From contig NZ_CP009459.1 of assembly GCF_000758325.1 (NCBI RefSeq), forward strand, positions 620,001 to 684,000: 64,000 nucleotides of DNA. Reading direction: 5' to 3'. The stretch comes from Cedecea neteri. GTDB taxonomy: Bacteria > Pseudomonadota > Gammaproteobacteria > Enterobacterales > Enterobacteriaceae. A program made the translations under genes and the position numbers. The notes below the pieces were generated by a model. That model saw nothing but the letters and a program-made list of their open reading frames with translations. It did no database searches and had not been told where the DNA came from. Positions 1-12,207 of the stretch are shown here, in pieces; within the stretch, counting starts at the first letter, position 1; every line of letters starts with the position of its first letter.

Positions 1-327
1 CTTAAGCTGCACGTTAAGAATCAGGTCGCGCTCGCGCATCTCCTCCAGCTTTTCCACCAGCTTCGACAGCCGCTGCCTGGACTCCTCAAGCTGTTCAACC
101 ACAACCGACAGGAAGTAAACCGCCCAGGGCGTAATCAACAAACCAAAGAAGATAGAGCGGACAACGTCGATACTTTCAACCTGGCCGCTCAGCAGCATGG
201 TGACGGCCATTTGCACCACCATCGCCAACACGACCAGCGCTGAGGCCAGCAGCAGGGAGAAACGCACCAGCCCCAGCTTCACCATAAGATCAACGTAATA
301 CTGCGCCAATAACCGAATTTGCTTCAT
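1..327 (-). CDS. arcB: Aerobic respiration sensor histidine kinase ArcB, N-terminal part only
   Basis: Only the first 109 codons lie in the window; the gene runs off the left edge. The ATG at 327 opens a protein beginning MKQIRLLAQYYVDLM, which I recognise as ArcB. Two hydrophobic segments are visible, at about residues 20-44 and 58-77, followed by a charged helical stretch (about 79-105) that fits the start of the linker coiled coil. In the family this membrane anchor precedes PAS, kinase, receiver and Hpt domains, and the protein phosphorylates ArcA under low oxygen by sensing quinone state. Those later domains are not visible here. The yhcC gene follows upstream on the same strand, as in E. 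coli. Confidence 0.93.
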   Translation of the reverse strand, partial: MKQIRLLAQYYVDLMVKLGLVRFSLLLASALVVLAMVVQMAVTMLLSGQVESIDVVRSIFFGLLITPWAVYFLSVVVEQLEESRQRLSKLVEKLEEMRERDLILNVQLK

Positions 328-388
328 GGAACGATTCCTTCGTCTTGGATGCGCTAAATATACCGCAAAAAGGAACCGGGCTCAGGAT

Positions 389-1321
389 TTACGAAAGAAC
401 TGAGAGATCCCACGGCGTACCCAGCGCTGAACCCTGCGCCCCATGCGCCAGCAAATACTTGTCAATATCCACCATCGCGGCCCAGCGGTTCTCACACCAT
501 AAAGGGGCAAGCAAGGTTGGACGCCGGGCATTAGCAGAAATGCGATGGAACACGACATCAAGTGGCGTATGGCGAATCATTTCCCCCGCGGTGACGACAT
601 ACTCATCCAGCCCGATCCCCTCAAGGCGTCCGGCTCGCCAGCTTTTGGCCATAATGCTACCGTCAACGATATGCAAAGGGTGCAGCTTCAGGCCGTCCAC
701 ACCGGTTTCAATCACTTTTTCCAGCGTGTCCATACATTGCTGCTGGCCTTCACCCGGTAAACCGACAATCAGATGGCTGCAAACCTTCAACCCCCTCGCC
801 CGGGCCCGGCGGGTTGTTTCCTGATAACAGGCAAAATCGTGCCCACGGTTGATGCGGTGCAGGGTTTTGTCATTCGCCGTCTGTAACCCCAGCTCCAGCC
901 ATACCTCATAGCCCTGCGCGTGATAATCGCTTAGCAAGTCCAGCACGCTGTCGGGCACGCAGTCAGGCCGGGTACCAACGCACAGCCCCACTATGCTGCT
1001 CTGGCTCACCGCCTGCTGGTACATCGACCGCAACACCTGCACTTCAGCCCAGGTGCTGGTATAGGCCTGGAAATAGGCCAGATAACGCTGAGCGCGGTTC
1101 ACCCGACTGGCCTGGTGTGCGAGCTGCTCAGCGATGGAATTGTGCTGCTGGGCTTCGTCAGCGAAAGAGGCCACATTGCAAAAAGTACAGCCGCCTCTCC
1201 CGATGGTGCCGTCGCGATTGGGGCAGCTGAAACCACCATGCAGCGTGAGTTTATGGACTTTTTGCCCATAGCGCCGAGAGAGATCGCCGCCAAACATATT
1301 GACTAATTTCTGTAACTGCAT
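389..1321 (-). CDS. yhcC: YhcC family radical SAM protein
   Basis: A 310-residue protein matching E. coli YhcC (about 309 residues) along its length. The ATG at 1321 (MQLQKLVNMFGG) is preferred over an upstream GTG at 1375, because family members begin here. The [4Fe-4S] binding cysteines are C33, C45 and C48, in a wide CX12CX2C arrangement instead of the usual CX3CX2C. This spacing is typical of the family as I recall it. A TIM-barrel radical SAM core and a SAM-binding glycine stretch (LIVGLPGEG) follow. Substrate and reaction are unknown; it is often grouped with enzymes acting on RNA. It is transcribed away from gltB and towards arcB. Confidence 0.9.
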   Translation of the reverse strand: MQLQKLVNMFGGDLSRRYGQKVHKLTLHGGFSCPNRDGTIGRGGCTFCNVASFADEAQQHNSIAEQLAHQASRVNRAQRYLAYFQAYTSTWAEVQVLRSMYQQAVSQSSIVGLCVGTRPDCVPDSVLDLLSDYHAQGYEVWLELGLQTANDKTLHRINRGHDFACYQETTRRARARGLKVCSHLIVGLPGEGQQQCMDTLEKVIETGVDGLKLHPLHIVDGSIMAKSWRAGRLEGIGLDEYVVTAGEMIRHTPLDVVFHRISANARRPTLLAPLWCENRWAAMVDIDKYLLAHGAQGSALGTPWDLSVLS

Positions 1322-1560
1322 AATCTGATGGGCCGTCCCGAAAAAGGGGCCTAGCCTGCCATTTTCTTCTCGCACCGGCGATGACCTGGATCAATCGCTT
1401 CGGCGCAGCCTTACCTATTGCATGTAAAGTCAAAATAAGTGCAACTCTATTCACATTGTGCTTGATTACTTTTCCTTATGACGCTGCCCTTTATTTAAAG
1501 AATATGACGAACGGTGAAAAACAGTGTCATGCTGCACTCCATGGGGGTTAAGTAGCATAT

Positions 1561-1590
1561 CATGCTGGCAATATCATTCATGCCAGCATG
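1561..1590. repeat. Inverted repeat, 10-base arms
   Basis: CATGCTGGCA (1561-1570) pairs perfectly with TGCCAGCATG (1581-1590) across a 10-base loop. No T-run follows on either strand, so it is not an obvious terminator. It overlaps the 3' end of the small minus-strand ORF at 1578-1649 and could be its transcript end or a protein site. Confidence 0.5.
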
Positions 1591-1649
1591 GTCTGGAGTT
1601 TCATGGCCTTTCGGATAGTGAGGACGATCACATAACACTCGACGCTCAT
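1578..1649 (-). CDS. Possible 23-residue small protein
   Basis: An ATG at 1649 is preceded by a strong GGAGG (1657-1661) with 7-base spacing. It opens MSVECYVIVLTIRKAMKLQTM and ends with TGA at 1578-1580. The middle is hydrophobic and the C-terminal half basic, a composition seen in small membrane peptides. I do not recognise the family. The good ribosome binding site is the main argument; chance is a real alternative at this length. Confidence 0.25.
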   Translation of the reverse strand: MSVECYVIVLTIRKAMKLQTMLA

Positions 1650-1913
1650 CGTCGTACCTCCATAGTCAAAAAAGCATAAAAAACCATTATATTCATAGCA
1701 TTAACTCACTCTTAGTACGATTCCGTATAAATAAGAATGCCATTTGACCTGTGTGCTCTTTCCCGATAAGTTGGAAATCCGCTGGAAGCTTTCTGGATGG
1801 GTTCTGTGCCCATCATATTTATGCAGTAATTGAGATTCCCTCTAAAGCAAGTCCTCAACACTTGTGACACCGGATGCGTTGGACATTAAGAGGGCGACAC
1901 GCGAGGCAAGCGT

Positions 1914-1979
1914 ATGATGCGCAAACCCCGTCGCCATGCCCTTGCTGCGTCCACGCGCAAACGGTTGGGAGTAACGTAG
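1914..1979 (+). CDS. Short upstream ORF (leader peptide) of gltB
   Basis: A 21-codon ORF begins ATGATG, has GAGG at 1903-1906 with 7-base spacing, and stops at TAG 1977-1979, 21 bases before the gltB ATG and in the same frame. It encodes MMRKPRRHALAAS and a further eight residues, rich in Arg and Lys. From memory, the E. coli gltB start region reads MTRKPRRHAL in an N-terminal extension of older annotations. Conservation of this peptide in a species where a stop separates it from gltB favours a separate leader peptide. Confidence 0.5.
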   Translation: MMRKPRRHALAASTRKRLGVT

Positions 1980-2000
1980 AGCCTGGGGAGGTTCACTGAT

Positions 2001-5000
2001 ATGTTGTACGATAAATCCCTTGAGAAGGATAACTGTGGTTTCGGCCTGATCGCCCACATAGAAGGCGAACCTAGCCACAAGGTAGTGCGTACCGCTATTC
2101 ACGCGCTAGCCCGTATGCAGCACCGTGGTGCCATCCTTGCCGACGGTAAAACCGGCGACGGTTGTGGCCTGCTGCTGCAAAAACCCGATCGTTTCTTCCG
2201 CATTGTTGCAGAAGAACGCCACTGGCGTTTGGCCAAGAACTATGCCGTTGGCATGATTTTCTTGAACCAGGATGACGCGCTTGCTCGCGCCAGCCGCCGC
2301 ATTGTTGAAGAAGAGCTGCAAAACGAAACCCTGTCTATTGTTGGCTGGCGTGAAGTGCCGGTGAACAAAGACGTGCTCGGTGAAATCGCCCTCTCCTCTC
2401 TGCCACGTATTGAACAAATTTTCGTTAACGCCCCGGCGGGCTGGCGCCCTCGTGATATGGAACGCCGCCTGTTTATCGCCCGTCGCCGTATCGAAAAACG
2501 CATCCAGGAAGATAAAGACTTCTACATCTGTAGTCTGTCTAATCTGGTGAACATTTATAAAGGTCTGTGTATGCCGGCTGACCTGCCGCGCTTCTACCTG
2601 GACCTGGCGGACCTGCGCCTGGAATCGGCCATTTGCCTGTTCCACCAGCGTTTCTCCACCAACACCGTGCCACGCTGGCCGCTGGCTCAGCCGTTCCGCT
2701 ACCTGGCTCACAACGGTGAAATCAACACCATCACCGGTAACCGTCAGTGGGCGCGCGCTCGTACCTATAAATTCCAGACGCCGCTGATCCCCGATCTGCA
2801 CGATGCCGCACCGTTCGTGAACGAAACCGGCTCCGACTCCAGTTCCATGGATAACATGCTTGAGCTGCTGCTGGCGGGCGGGATGGATATTGTGCGCGCC
2901 ATGCGTTTGCTGGTTCCACCGGCATGGCAGAACAACCCGAACATGGATCCTGAGCTGCGCGCCTTCTTCGACTTTAACTCCATGCATATGGAGCCGTGGG
3001 ATGGCCCGGCCGGTATCGTGATGTCCGACGGGCGTTTCGCCGCCTGCAACCTGGACCGTAACGGCCTGCGTCCGGCGCGCTACGTGATCACCAAAGACAA
3101 GCTCATCACCTGCGCCTCTGAAGTCGGGATCTGGGACTACCAGCCGGACGAAGTGGTTGAGAAAGGCCGCGTCGGCCCAGGCGAGCTGATGGTTATCGAC
3201 ACCCGTGTCGGGCGCATTCTGCATTCCGCTGAAACCGATGCCGAGCTGAAAAGCCGCCATCCGTATAAAGAGTGGATGGAAAACAACGTTCGCCGCCTGG
3301 TTCCGTTTGAAGACCTGCCGGATGAAAAAGTGGGCTCGCGCGAGCTGGACGACGATACGCTTGCCAGCTACCAGAAACAGTTTAACTACAGCAGCGAAGA
3401 GCTGGATTCAGTGATCCGCGTGCTGGGTGAGAATGGCCAGGAAGCCGTCGGTTCAATGGGCGATGACACCCCATTTGCCGTGCTTTCCAGCCAGCCACGC
3501 ATTATTTACGACTATTTCCGTCAGCAGTTTGCGCAGGTGACCAACCCGCCAATCGATCCGCTGCGTGAAGCCCACGTCATGTCCCTGGCCACCAGCATTG
3601 GTCGCGAAATGAACGTCTTCTGTGAAGCAGAAGGCCAGGCGCACCGCCTGAGCTTCAAATCGCCGATTCTGCTGTGGTCTGATTTCCAGCAGCTCACCAC
3701 GCTGGAAGAGGAACACTATCGCGCCGATACGCTAGACATCACCTATGACGTGACCGAGAAGTCGCTGCATGAGACCGTGATGGCGCTGTGCGACGAAGCG
3801 GAACGCATGGTTCGGAATGGCACCGTCTTACTGGTGCTGTCCGACCGTAATATTGCCAAAAACCGCCTGCCGGTTCCGGCTCCAATGGCCGTGGGCGCCA
3901 TCCAGACTCGCCTCGTTGAGAAGAGCCTGCGCTGCGATGCCAACATCATTGTTGAAACCGCCAGCGCCCGCGATCCGCACCACTTCGCCGTGCTGCTGGG
4001 CTTCGGTGCGACCGCTATCTACCCGTACCTTGCCTATGAAACCCTGGCGAAGCTGGTCGACAACGGCGCTATCGACAAAAACTACCGCACCGTGATGCAG
4101 AACTACCGCAACGGCATCAACAAAGGGCTGTACAAGATCATGTCCAAAATGGGCATCTCGACTATCGCCTCTTACCGTTGCTCTAAGCTTTTCGAAGCAG
4201 TGGGTCTGCATAAAGAAGTGTCCGAGCTTTGCTTCCAGGGCGCGGTCAGCCGCATCGGTGGCGCAGGCTTTGGTGACTTCCAGCAGGACCTGCTGAACCT
4301 GTCCAAACGCGCCTGGCTGGTACGTAAGCCGTTGGATCAGGGCGGCCAGCTGAAATTCGTTCACGGCGGGGAATACCACGCCTATAACCCGGACGTGGTG
4401 CAGACACTGCAAAAAGCGGTGCAGAGCGGCGAATACAGCGACTATCAGCAATACGCGAAGCTGGTTAACGAGCGCCCTGTCGCCACGCTGCGCGATATGC
4501 TTGCGCTGAATCCGCAGGACGAGTCCGTCAAAATTGAAGACGTTGAGCCAGCGACCGAGCTGTTCAAACGCTTTGATACCGCGGCTATGTCCATCGGCGC
4601 CCTGAGCCCGGAAGCACACGAATCCCTGGCTGAAGCGATGAACAGCATCGGCGGGAACTCTAACTCCGGCGAAGGCGGCGAAGATCCGGCACGCTACGGC
4701 ACCAATAAAGTGTCCCGTATCAAGCAGGTGGCTTCCGGCCGCTTCGGGGTGACCCCTGCCTACCTGGTCAACGCCGACGTTATCCAGATTAAAGTTGCGC
4801 AAGGCGCGAAGCCGGGCGAAGGCGGTCAGCTGCCGGGCGATAAAGTGACGCCTTATATCGCTAAGCTGCGCTACTCCGTGCCGGGCGTGACGCTGATTTC
4901 ACCTCCGCCTCATCACGATATTTACTCTATCGAGGATCTGGCGCAGCTGATTTTCGACCTGAAGCAGGTTAACCCGAAGGCGATGATTTCCGTGAAGCTG

Positions 5001-6461
5001 GTTTCCGAACCAGGCGTCGGCACCATCGCGACGGGCGTAGCCAAAGCTTATGCCGACCTGATTACTATTGCTGGCTACGACGGCGGCACCGGCGCAAGCC
5101 CTCTGTCGTCCGTGAAATACGCTGGCTGCCCGTGGGAGCTTGGCCTGGTGGAAACCCAGCAGGCGCTGGTGGCTAACGGCCTGCGCCATAAGATTCGCCT
5201 GCAGGTGGACGGCGGCCTGAAAACCGGCCTCGACATCATTAAAGCAGCCATTCTTGGGGCAGAAAGCTTCGGCTTTGGTACCGGGCCAATGGTGGCGCTG
5301 GGCTGTAAATATCTGCGAATTTGTCACCTGAACAACTGCGCTACCGGCGTGGCAACTCAGGATGACAAACTGCGTAAAAACCATTACCACGGCCTGCCGT
5401 TCAAAGTGACCAACTACTTTGAATTTATCGCCCGCGAAACCCGCGAACTGATGGCACTGCTGGGCGTGAAACGTCTGGTTGATTTGATTGGCCGTACCGA
5501 CCTGCTGAAAGAGCTGGACGGGTTTACCGCCAAGCAGCAGAAGCTGGATTTGTCTGCCCTGCTGAAAACGGCTGAGCCGATGCCGGGCAAAGCGGTGTAC
5601 TGCACCGAGCATAACCCACCGTTCGATAAGGGCGACCTTAACGCACAGCTGCTGAACCAGGCGCAGGCGTATGTGGATGACAAGCAGAGCAAAACGTTCT
5701 GGTTTGATATCCGCAACACCGACCGTTCAATTGGGGCTTCGCTCTCAGGCTACATCGCCCAGCATCACGGCGACCAGGGCCTGGCGTCTGACCCAATCAA
5801 GGCGCACTTTAACGGCACCGCAGGCCAGAGCTTCGGCGTCTGGAACGCGGGCGGCGTTGAGCTGCACCTGACCGGCGATGCCAACGACTATGTCGGTAAA
5901 GGTATGGCGGGCGGGCTGATTTCTCTGCGTCCACCGGTAGGCTCAGCCTTCCGCAGCCACGAAGCGACCATTATCGGCAACACCTGCCTGTACGGCGCCA
6001 CCGGCGGGAAGATGTATGCCGCAGGCCGTGCCGGCGAGCGTTTCGCGGTGCGTAACTCCGGTGCGATTACCGTAGTTGAAGGCATCGGCGATAACGGCTG
6101 TGAATACATGACCGGCGGTATCGTCTGTATTCTGGGCAAAACGGGGGTTAACTTCGGGGCTGGTATGACGGGCGGTTTCGCCTACGTATTGGACGAAGAC
6201 GGTGAATTCCGCAAACGCGTGAACCCGGAACTGGTTGAATTACTGAATGTGGAAGAGCTGGCGATTCATGAAGAGCACCTGCGCGGCATGATCACCGAAC
6301 ACGTTCAGCTGACCGGCTCCCAGCGCGGCGAAGAGATCCTGGCCAACTGGCCGGCATTCGCCTCGAAATTTACCCTGGTTAAACCGAAGTCCAGTGATGT
6401 CAAAGCATTGTTGGGTCACCGCAGTCGTTCCGCAGCTGAGCTGCGGGTGCAGGCGCAGTAA
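2001..6461 (+). CDS. gltB: Glutamate synthase (NADPH) large subunit
   Basis: GltB (1486 residues) with GltD converts 2-oxoglutarate plus glutamine to two glutamates, completing the GS-GOGAT route of ammonia assimilation. The ATG at 2001 follows GGGGAGG (1985-1991). Residues 1-11 form a short propeptide, and C12 (DNCGFG) becomes the N-terminal nucleophile of the class II glutamine amidotransferase domain (about 12-430). A central domain and an FMN-binding TIM barrel (about 800-1200) follow. The 3Fe-4S ligands are C1102, C1108 and C1113. The C-terminal glycine-rich beta helix (about 1230-1470) is present. All key residues are in place. gltD starts 9 bases downstream, so the two are co-transcribed. 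Confidence 0.98.
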   Translation: MLYDKSLEKDNCGFGLIAHIEGEPSHKVVRTAIHALARMQHRGAILADGKTGDGCGLLLQKPDRFFRIVAEERHWRLAKNYAVGMIFLNQDDALARASRRIVEEELQNETLSIVGWREVPVNKDVLGEIALSSLPRIEQIFVNAPAGWRPRDMERRLFIARRRIEKRIQEDKDFYICSLSNLVNIYKGLCMPADLPRFYLDLADLRLESAICLFHQRFSTNTVPRWPLAQPFRYLAHNGEINTITGNRQWARARTYKFQTPLIPDLHDAAPFVNETGSDSSSMDNMLELLLAGGMDIVRAMRLLVPPAWQNNPNMDPELRAFFDFNSMHMEPWDGPAGIVMSDGRFAACNLDRNGLRPARYVITKDKLITCASEVGIWDYQPDEVVEKGRVGPGELMVIDTRVGRILHSAETDAELKSRHPYKEWMENNVRRLVPFEDLPDEKVGSRELDDDTLASYQKQFNYSSEELDSVIRVLGENGQEAVGSMGDDTPFAVLSSQPRIIYDYFRQQFAQVTNPPIDPLREAHVMSLATSIGREMNVFCEAEGQAHRLSFKSPILLWSDFQQLTTLEEEHYRADTLDITYDVTEKSLHETVMALCDEAERMVRNGTVLLVLSDRNIAKNRLPVPAPMAVGAIQTRLVEKSLRCDANIIVETASARDPHHFAVLLGFGATAIYPYLAYETLAKLVDNGAIDKNYRTVMQNYRNGINKGLYKIMSKMGISTIASYRCSKLFEAVGLHKEVSELCFQGAVSRIGGAGFGDFQQDLLNLSKRAWLVRKPLDQGGQLKFVHGGEYHAYNPDVVQTLQKAVQSGEYSDYQQYAKLVNERPVATLRDMLALNPQDESVKIEDVEPATELFKRFDTAAMSIGALSPEAHESLAEAMNSIGGNSNSGEGGEDPARYGTNKVSRIKQVASGRFGVTPAYLVNADVIQIKVAQGAKPGEGGQLPGDKVTPYIAKLRYSVPGVTLISPPPHHDIYSIEDLAQLIFDLKQVNPKAMISVKLVSEPGVGTIATGVAKAYADLITIAGYDGGTGASPLSSVKYAGCPWELGLVETQQALVANGLRHKIRLQVDGGLKTGLDIIKAAILGAESFGFGTGPMVALGCKYLRICHLNNCATGVATQDDKLRKNHYHGLPFKVTNYFEFIARETRELMALLGVKRLVDLIGRTDLLKELDGFTAKQQKLDLSALLKTAEPMPGKAVYCTEHNPPFDKGDLNAQLLNQAQAYVDDKQSKTFWFDIRNTDRSIGASLSGYIAQHHGDQGLASDPIKAHFNGTAGQSFGVWNAGGVELHLTGDANDYVGKGMAGGLISLRPPVGSAFRSHEATIIGNTCLYGATGGKMYAAGRAGERFAVRNSGAITVVEGIGDNGCEYMTGGIVCILGKTGVNFGAGMTGGFAYVLDEDGEFRKRVNPELVELLNVEELAIHEEHLRGMITEHVQLTGSQRGEEILANWPAFASKFTLVKPKSSDVKALLGHRSRSAAELRVQAQ

Positions 6462-7889
<1,428 letters not shown>

Positions 7890-7939
7890 GCGTTAAAATC
7901 TGGCGGCTCCGGCTGCCAGGTTACGCCGAATCCTCCATA

Positions 7940-7970
7940 AAAAAAGCCAGTCTTACGACTGGCTTTTTGT
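7940..7970. terminator. Bidirectional Rho-independent terminator, gltD / sspB
   Basis: AGCCAGTC (7945-7952) pairs with GACTGGCT (7957-7964) around TTAC, flanked by A-run and T-run, so it works in both directions. It separates the convergent gltBD and sspAB operons. Confidence 0.9.
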
Positions 7971-8473
7971 TATTTCACCACGCGCAGTGCGGGGCGACCA
8001 CCGCGAGGCGGCGGCGGCGGATCGTCATCCGGGTTATTGTCATCATCGCCGTGATCCGGGCGATCGCCATCAATAACCTGCATAACTGTTTCTGCCTCAC
8101 CGATGACTGGCTGGTCATCGTTGTGGCTTTCAGCGTCTTCATCATAGCCCACTTCCGGCTCAAACATAGTGCCCGCGCCATTTTCACGTGCATAAATAGC
8201 CAGCACGGCAGCCATAGGGACGTTAACCTGGCGAGGCACGCCGCCGAAACGCGCGTTAAAGCGCACTTCGTCATTGGCCAGCTCCAGATTCCCTACGGCA
8301 CGCGGTGCGATGTTAAGCACAATTTGCCCGTCACGCGCATACTCCATCGGAACCTGTACGCCCGGCAGTGTGATATCCACCACCAGGTGCGGCGTGAGCT
8401 GGTTATCCAGCAGCCACTCATAAAAGGCCCGCAGCAGATAAGGACGGCGCGGCGACAGCTGCGACATATCCAT
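7970..8473 (-). CDS. sspB: ClpXP protease specificity-enhancing factor SspB
   Basis: SspB (167 residues) tethers ssrA-tagged polypeptides to ClpXP. The ATG at 8473 (MDMSQLSPRRPYLLR) is chosen over an upstream TTG, matching E. coli. The folded substrate-binding domain covers about residues 1-112. A long acidic and proline-rich linker follows. The C-terminal ClpX-docking motif RGGRPALRVVK is intact. GAGG of the ribosome binding site lies within the end of sspA, so translation is coupled. Confidence 0.96.
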   Translation of the reverse strand: MDMSQLSPRRPYLLRAFYEWLLDNQLTPHLVVDITLPGVQVPMEYARDGQIVLNIAPRAVGNLELANDEVRFNARFGGVPRQVNVPMAAVLAIYARENGAGTMFEPEVGYDEDAESHNDDQPVIGEAETVMQVIDGDRPDHGDDDNNPDDDPPPPPRGGRPALRVVK

Positions 8474-8476
8474 CAA

Positions 8477-9118
8477 TTAGCCTCGGGTCTGCAGACGCAT
8501 TTCGCGCTCAGGTTCGGTCAAAGAGGCCAGGAAGGAGTCACGCTCGAAGACGCGGGTCATGTACCCTTTCATCTCTTTGGAGCCCGCGCCTGTCAGCTCA
8601 ATGCCCATCTGCGGCAAGCGCCACAGCAGCGGAGCCAGATAGCAGTCGACCAGGCTGAACTCGTCGCTCAGGAAGAAAGGCTTCTGGGTAAAGACTGGGG
8701 CGATGCTCAACAACTCTTCACGCAGCTGCTTACGAGCGGCTTCCGCTTCCTGCGCTGAGCCGTTCATCACCACGTTCATCAGGGAATACCAGTCTTTCTC
8801 AATGCGGTGCATGTACAGACGGCTTTCACCACGCGCAACCGGATAAACCGGCATCAAAGGCGGGTGCGGGAAACGCTCATCAAGGTATTCCATGATGATG
8901 CGGGATTCCCACAGCGTCAGCTCGCGGTCAACCAGGGTCGGTACGCTGTGATTGGGGTTGAGGTCAATCAGATCCTGAGGCAGGTTATCCGTTTCCACAT
9001 GCTCAATTTCAACGCTAACACCTTTCTCAGCCAGGACGATACGTACCTGGTGACTGTAGATGTCAGTAGGACCGGAAAACAGCGTCATCACCGAACGTTT
9101 GTTGGCAGCGACAGCCAT
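8477..9118 (-). CDS. sspA: Stringent starvation protein A
   Basis: SspA (213 residues) is a glutathione-S-transferase fold protein that binds RNA polymerase and is needed for stationary-phase acid tolerance and phage P1 late transcription in E. coli. The ATG at 9118 (MAVAANKRSVMTLF) is preceded by GGAGG and agrees with the E. coli start; the open frame extends further upstream but without support. The thioredoxin-like N-domain (about 10-85) and helical C-domain (about 95-205) are both complete. It heads the sspA-sspB operon. Confidence 0.96.
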   Translation of the reverse strand: MAVAANKRSVMTLFSGPTDIYSHQVRIVLAEKGVSVEIEHVETDNLPQDLIDLNPNHSVPTLVDRELTLWESRIIMEYLDERFPHPPLMPVYPVARGESRLYMHRIEKDWYSLMNVVMNGSAQEAEAARKQLREELLSIAPVFTQKPFFLSDEFSLVDCYLAPLLWRLPQMGIELTGAGSKEMKGYMTRVFERDSFLASLTEPEREMRLQTRG

Positions 9119-9443
9119 GAAAACCTCCAAGTTTATCCAGAAAATTACTGCTAATAGCCGCAAGCGGCGACTAACCTGACCGTTTATTACCCAATGCTTC
9201 GCCAAAACATCGCTGACGCTCTTTAAGGGGCGAAAACAACCGGATGCCGACATTTGGGCAGAAAATTGGATGATAGTTTACCAGATTTTACTGGTTTTGT
9301 GGTGGTCGTATAATGAATTTGCCTGAAAGGCAAATCATTTCAAAATGTTAGACGCAATAATATAAATTACAGGCATAAAAAAACCCGGTACCAGGACCGG
9401 GCTTTTTGCCAACTGTCTTGCTGCCTGAACAGGCAGAGAACAA
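9119..9443. promoter_or_regulatory. sspA upstream region and rpsI 3' end
   Basis: A 325-base spacer. The right part holds the rpsI terminator (9377-9406). The left part must carry the sspA promoter and leader, though I could not pick hexamers with confidence. Nothing else was seen. Confidence 0.4.
9377..9406 (-). terminator. Rho-independent terminator of rplM-rpsI
   Basis: On the minus strand CCCGGT (9401-9396) pairs with ACCGGG (9389-9384) around a 6-base loop, followed by a run of seven T. A T-run on the opposite side may give some two-way function. Confidence 0.85.
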
Positions 9444-9839
<396 letters not shown>

Positions 9840-9851
9840 CTATAATCCCGA

Positions 9852-10330
<479 letters not shown>

Positions 10331-10445
10331 AAAATCAGTCGAGGTTCACGCGACATTGTCCAGCAAACCTACCCCTTCGAATAGCCTATGCCGGCACGAC
10401 AAAAGTTTTGGGAAAAAAACTTTGGTTGTAACGTGGGGTCGCAAG

Positions 10446-10474
10446 ATTATAGAGAAGTCGACCTCAAAGATCGA
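10446..10474 (-). promoter_or_regulatory. Probable rplM promoter
   Basis: A perfect TATAAT (minus strand, 10451-10446) is followed by a GC-rich discriminator (CTTGCGACC), as at stringently controlled ribosomal promoters. The -35 hexamer is poor (TCGATC or CGATCT), so the call rests mainly on the -10 and position. Confidence 0.5.
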
Positions 10475-10507
10475 CCACAATTTGTCGTTGATATCACATA
10501 TTCATCG

Positions 10508-11632
10508 TCACGGCAGATGAGGCTGGCGCAAATACTCTTCACTTTGCATTTCCTGCAGCCTGGAAAGACAGCGCTGGAACTCAAACTTAAGCCTTTCCCC
10601 TTGATAAATATTGAATAGCTCGGTCTCAGCGGACACAACCAGCTTGACATGGCGCTCATAGAATTCGTCCACCATAGCGATAAAACGGCGTGCCTCACTC
10701 TCCATCAACGTTGTCATCACCGTTACATTAAACAGCAGGACGGTGTGGAACTGGCGCGAAAGCGCGATGTAATCATGTTGGCTGCGCGCGTCCACGCATA
10801 GCGTGCTGAAATCGATAGCCAGCGTCTGGTTCGTAGCCCCCATCGTCACCATTGGCCGATGGTTGATTTCCAGTACCGGCGCCCCTTCGCGCTTTGCCCC
10901 GGCCAGAGCGACATAAAGCTTTTCCATTTGCAGCGCGGAGTCTGCATTCAGCGGTGACAGCCAAAGGTGCGCCTGAGTCAGCGTTCTCAGGCGGTAATCA
11001 ATCCCGGCATCCACGTTCATCACGTCGCAATAGCGTTTAATTGCTTCGATGGCGGGTAAGAACCGCGCGCGCTGCAGCCCATTGCGGTACAAATCATCCG
11101 GCGGGATGTTCGACGTGGCCACCAGCGTGATGCCCCGCGCAAAAAGCGCTTTCATTAATGTACCCAGCAGCATCGCATCGGTGATATCAGAGACAAAAAA
11201 TTCGTCGAAGCACAGCACATCCGTTTCAGCCTTAAAGCCGTCAGCAATAATTTCCAGCGGATCGGTGTGGCCCTGCTGCTGCGCCAGCTCTTCGTGAACC
11301 CGAAGCATAAAGCGGTGAAAGTGCAGCCTGAGTTTGCGCTCTCCCGGCAAACTCTGAAAAAACATATCCATCAGCCAGGTTTTACCTCGGCCCACGCCTC
11401 CCCACATATACAAACCCCGGGCGGGCTCCTGCCCGGCCTGAACCTCTTTTTTACCGAACAGCTTGCCGAACTTAGTCAGCAACCCACCGGAAGGCGCAGG
11501 CGTTGGTGCAACGGATAATGCTTGCCAGATAGCGTCCAGGCGCATAATCGCTTCGCGTTGCACATCATCAGGTTGAAAACTGCCTTCTGCCAGGGCCTGC
11601 TGGTAGCGCGATGCAGGAGAGAGATTTTGCAT
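10508..11632 (-). CDS. zapE: Cell division protein ZapE (AFG1-like ATPase)
   Basis: The 374-residue protein matches ZapE (YhcM), a P-loop ATPase that associates with FtsZ and affects Z-ring stability. Walker A GGVGRGKT spans residues 78-85 and Walker B VLCFDEF about 139-145. An arginine finger candidate and the family motif DEFFVSDITDAM are present. Length is as in E. coli. It lies divergent from zapG, another division-linked gene, and upstream of rplM-rpsI on the same strand. Confidence 0.95.
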   Translation of the reverse strand: MQNLSPASRYQQALAEGSFQPDDVQREAIMRLDAIWQALSVAPTPAPSGGLLTKFGKLFGKKEVQAGQEPARGLYMWGGVGRGKTWLMDMFFQSLPGERKLRLHFHRFMLRVHEELAQQQGHTDPLEIIADGFKAETDVLCFDEFFVSDITDAMLLGTLMKALFARGITLVATSNIPPDDLYRNGLQRARFLPAIEAIKRYCDVMNVDAGIDYRLRTLTQAHLWLSPLNADSALQMEKLYVALAGAKREGAPVLEINHRPMVTMGATNQTLAIDFSTLCVDARSQHDYIALSRQFHTVLLFNVTVMTTLMESEARRFIAMVDEFYERHVKLVVSAETELFNIYQGERLKFEFQRCLSRLQEMQSEEYLRQPHLP

Positions 11633-11808
11633 GGTATTATTATCTTCCCTTTATAATCGGATAGCCGTTCACTGCCTTTTTCGAACCGGTTGTCCAAAAA
11701 AAGGCCGTTCTACCCTAAGCGATGCTGCGTCAGGATTCCACTTCTCTTAGGTTAACGGTTATAGTGGCTACATTACCCTACGGAATCACAAGATAACGGG
11801 AGAAGTTC

Positions 11809-12207
11809 ATGACTTGGGAATATGCGCTTATTGGGTTAGTAGTGGGCCTTATTATCGGCGCCGTAGCCATGCGTTTCGGCAACCGTAAGCTGCGCCAACA
11901 GCAAGCTCTGCAGTATGAGCTGGAAAAAAACAAAGCGGAGCTTGAAGAGTACCGCGAAGAGTTAGTCAGCCATTTTGCCCGCAGCGCCGAGCTGCTGGAT
12001 AACATGGCGCACGATTATCGCCAGCTTTATCAGCACATGGCTAAAAGCTCCAGCAGCCTGCTGCCGGAGATGACCGCGGAAGCCAATCCGTTCCGTAACC
12101 GTCTTGCCGAGTCTGAAGCCGGGAACGATCAGGCGCCGGTTCAGATGCCGCGTGATTATTCAGACGGTGCTTCCGGCCTGCTTCGCGCCGGTGCAAAACG
12201 CGATTAA
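11809..12207 (+). CDS. zapG: Z-ring associated protein ZapG (YhcB, DUF1043)
   Basis: A 132-residue inner-membrane protein. One N-terminal transmembrane helix (about residues 5-22) is followed by a cytoplasmic coiled coil (about 28-100) rich in Glu, Gln and Arg, then a low-complexity tail. The conserved HFARSAELLDNMAHDYRQLY block is present. In E. coli, YhcB links envelope growth and division. The ATG at 11809 has GGGAGAAG upstream. It is divergent from zapE. Confidence 0.94.
   Translation: MTWEYALIGLVVGLIIGAVAMRFGNRKLRQQQALQYELEKNKAELEEYREELVSHFARSAELLDNMAHDYRQLYQHMAKSSSSLLPEMTAEANPFRNRLAESEAGNDQAPVQMPRDYSDGASGLLRAGAKRD

Larger units (their letters stand above)
1322..2000. promoter_or_regulatory. 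Divergent control region between yhcC and gltB
   Basis: This 679-base gap carries the start signals of both flanking genes. It holds an inverted repeat (1561-1590), a 23-codon minus-strand ORF (1578-1649), a TTGACC hexamer at 1744-1749 that could be a -35 element though no good -10 follows, and a short leader ORF just before gltB (1914-1979). In E. coli the gltBD promoter lies far upstream and is controlled by Lrp, IHF and other regulators. The AT-rich stretch around 1665-1735 would suit such proteins, but no site could be assigned with confidence. Confidence 0.5.

Noticed and set aside
2106-3260. A 384-codon minus-strand open frame inside gltB
   Set aside because: It is the antisense shadow of a highly conserved gene with biased codon use; the predicted protein has no recognisable family and no ribosome binding site argument.
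8477-9253. A 258-codon version of SspA
   Set aside because: The ATG at 9118 with GGAGG upstream matches the family start; the extra 45 codons are leader sequence.
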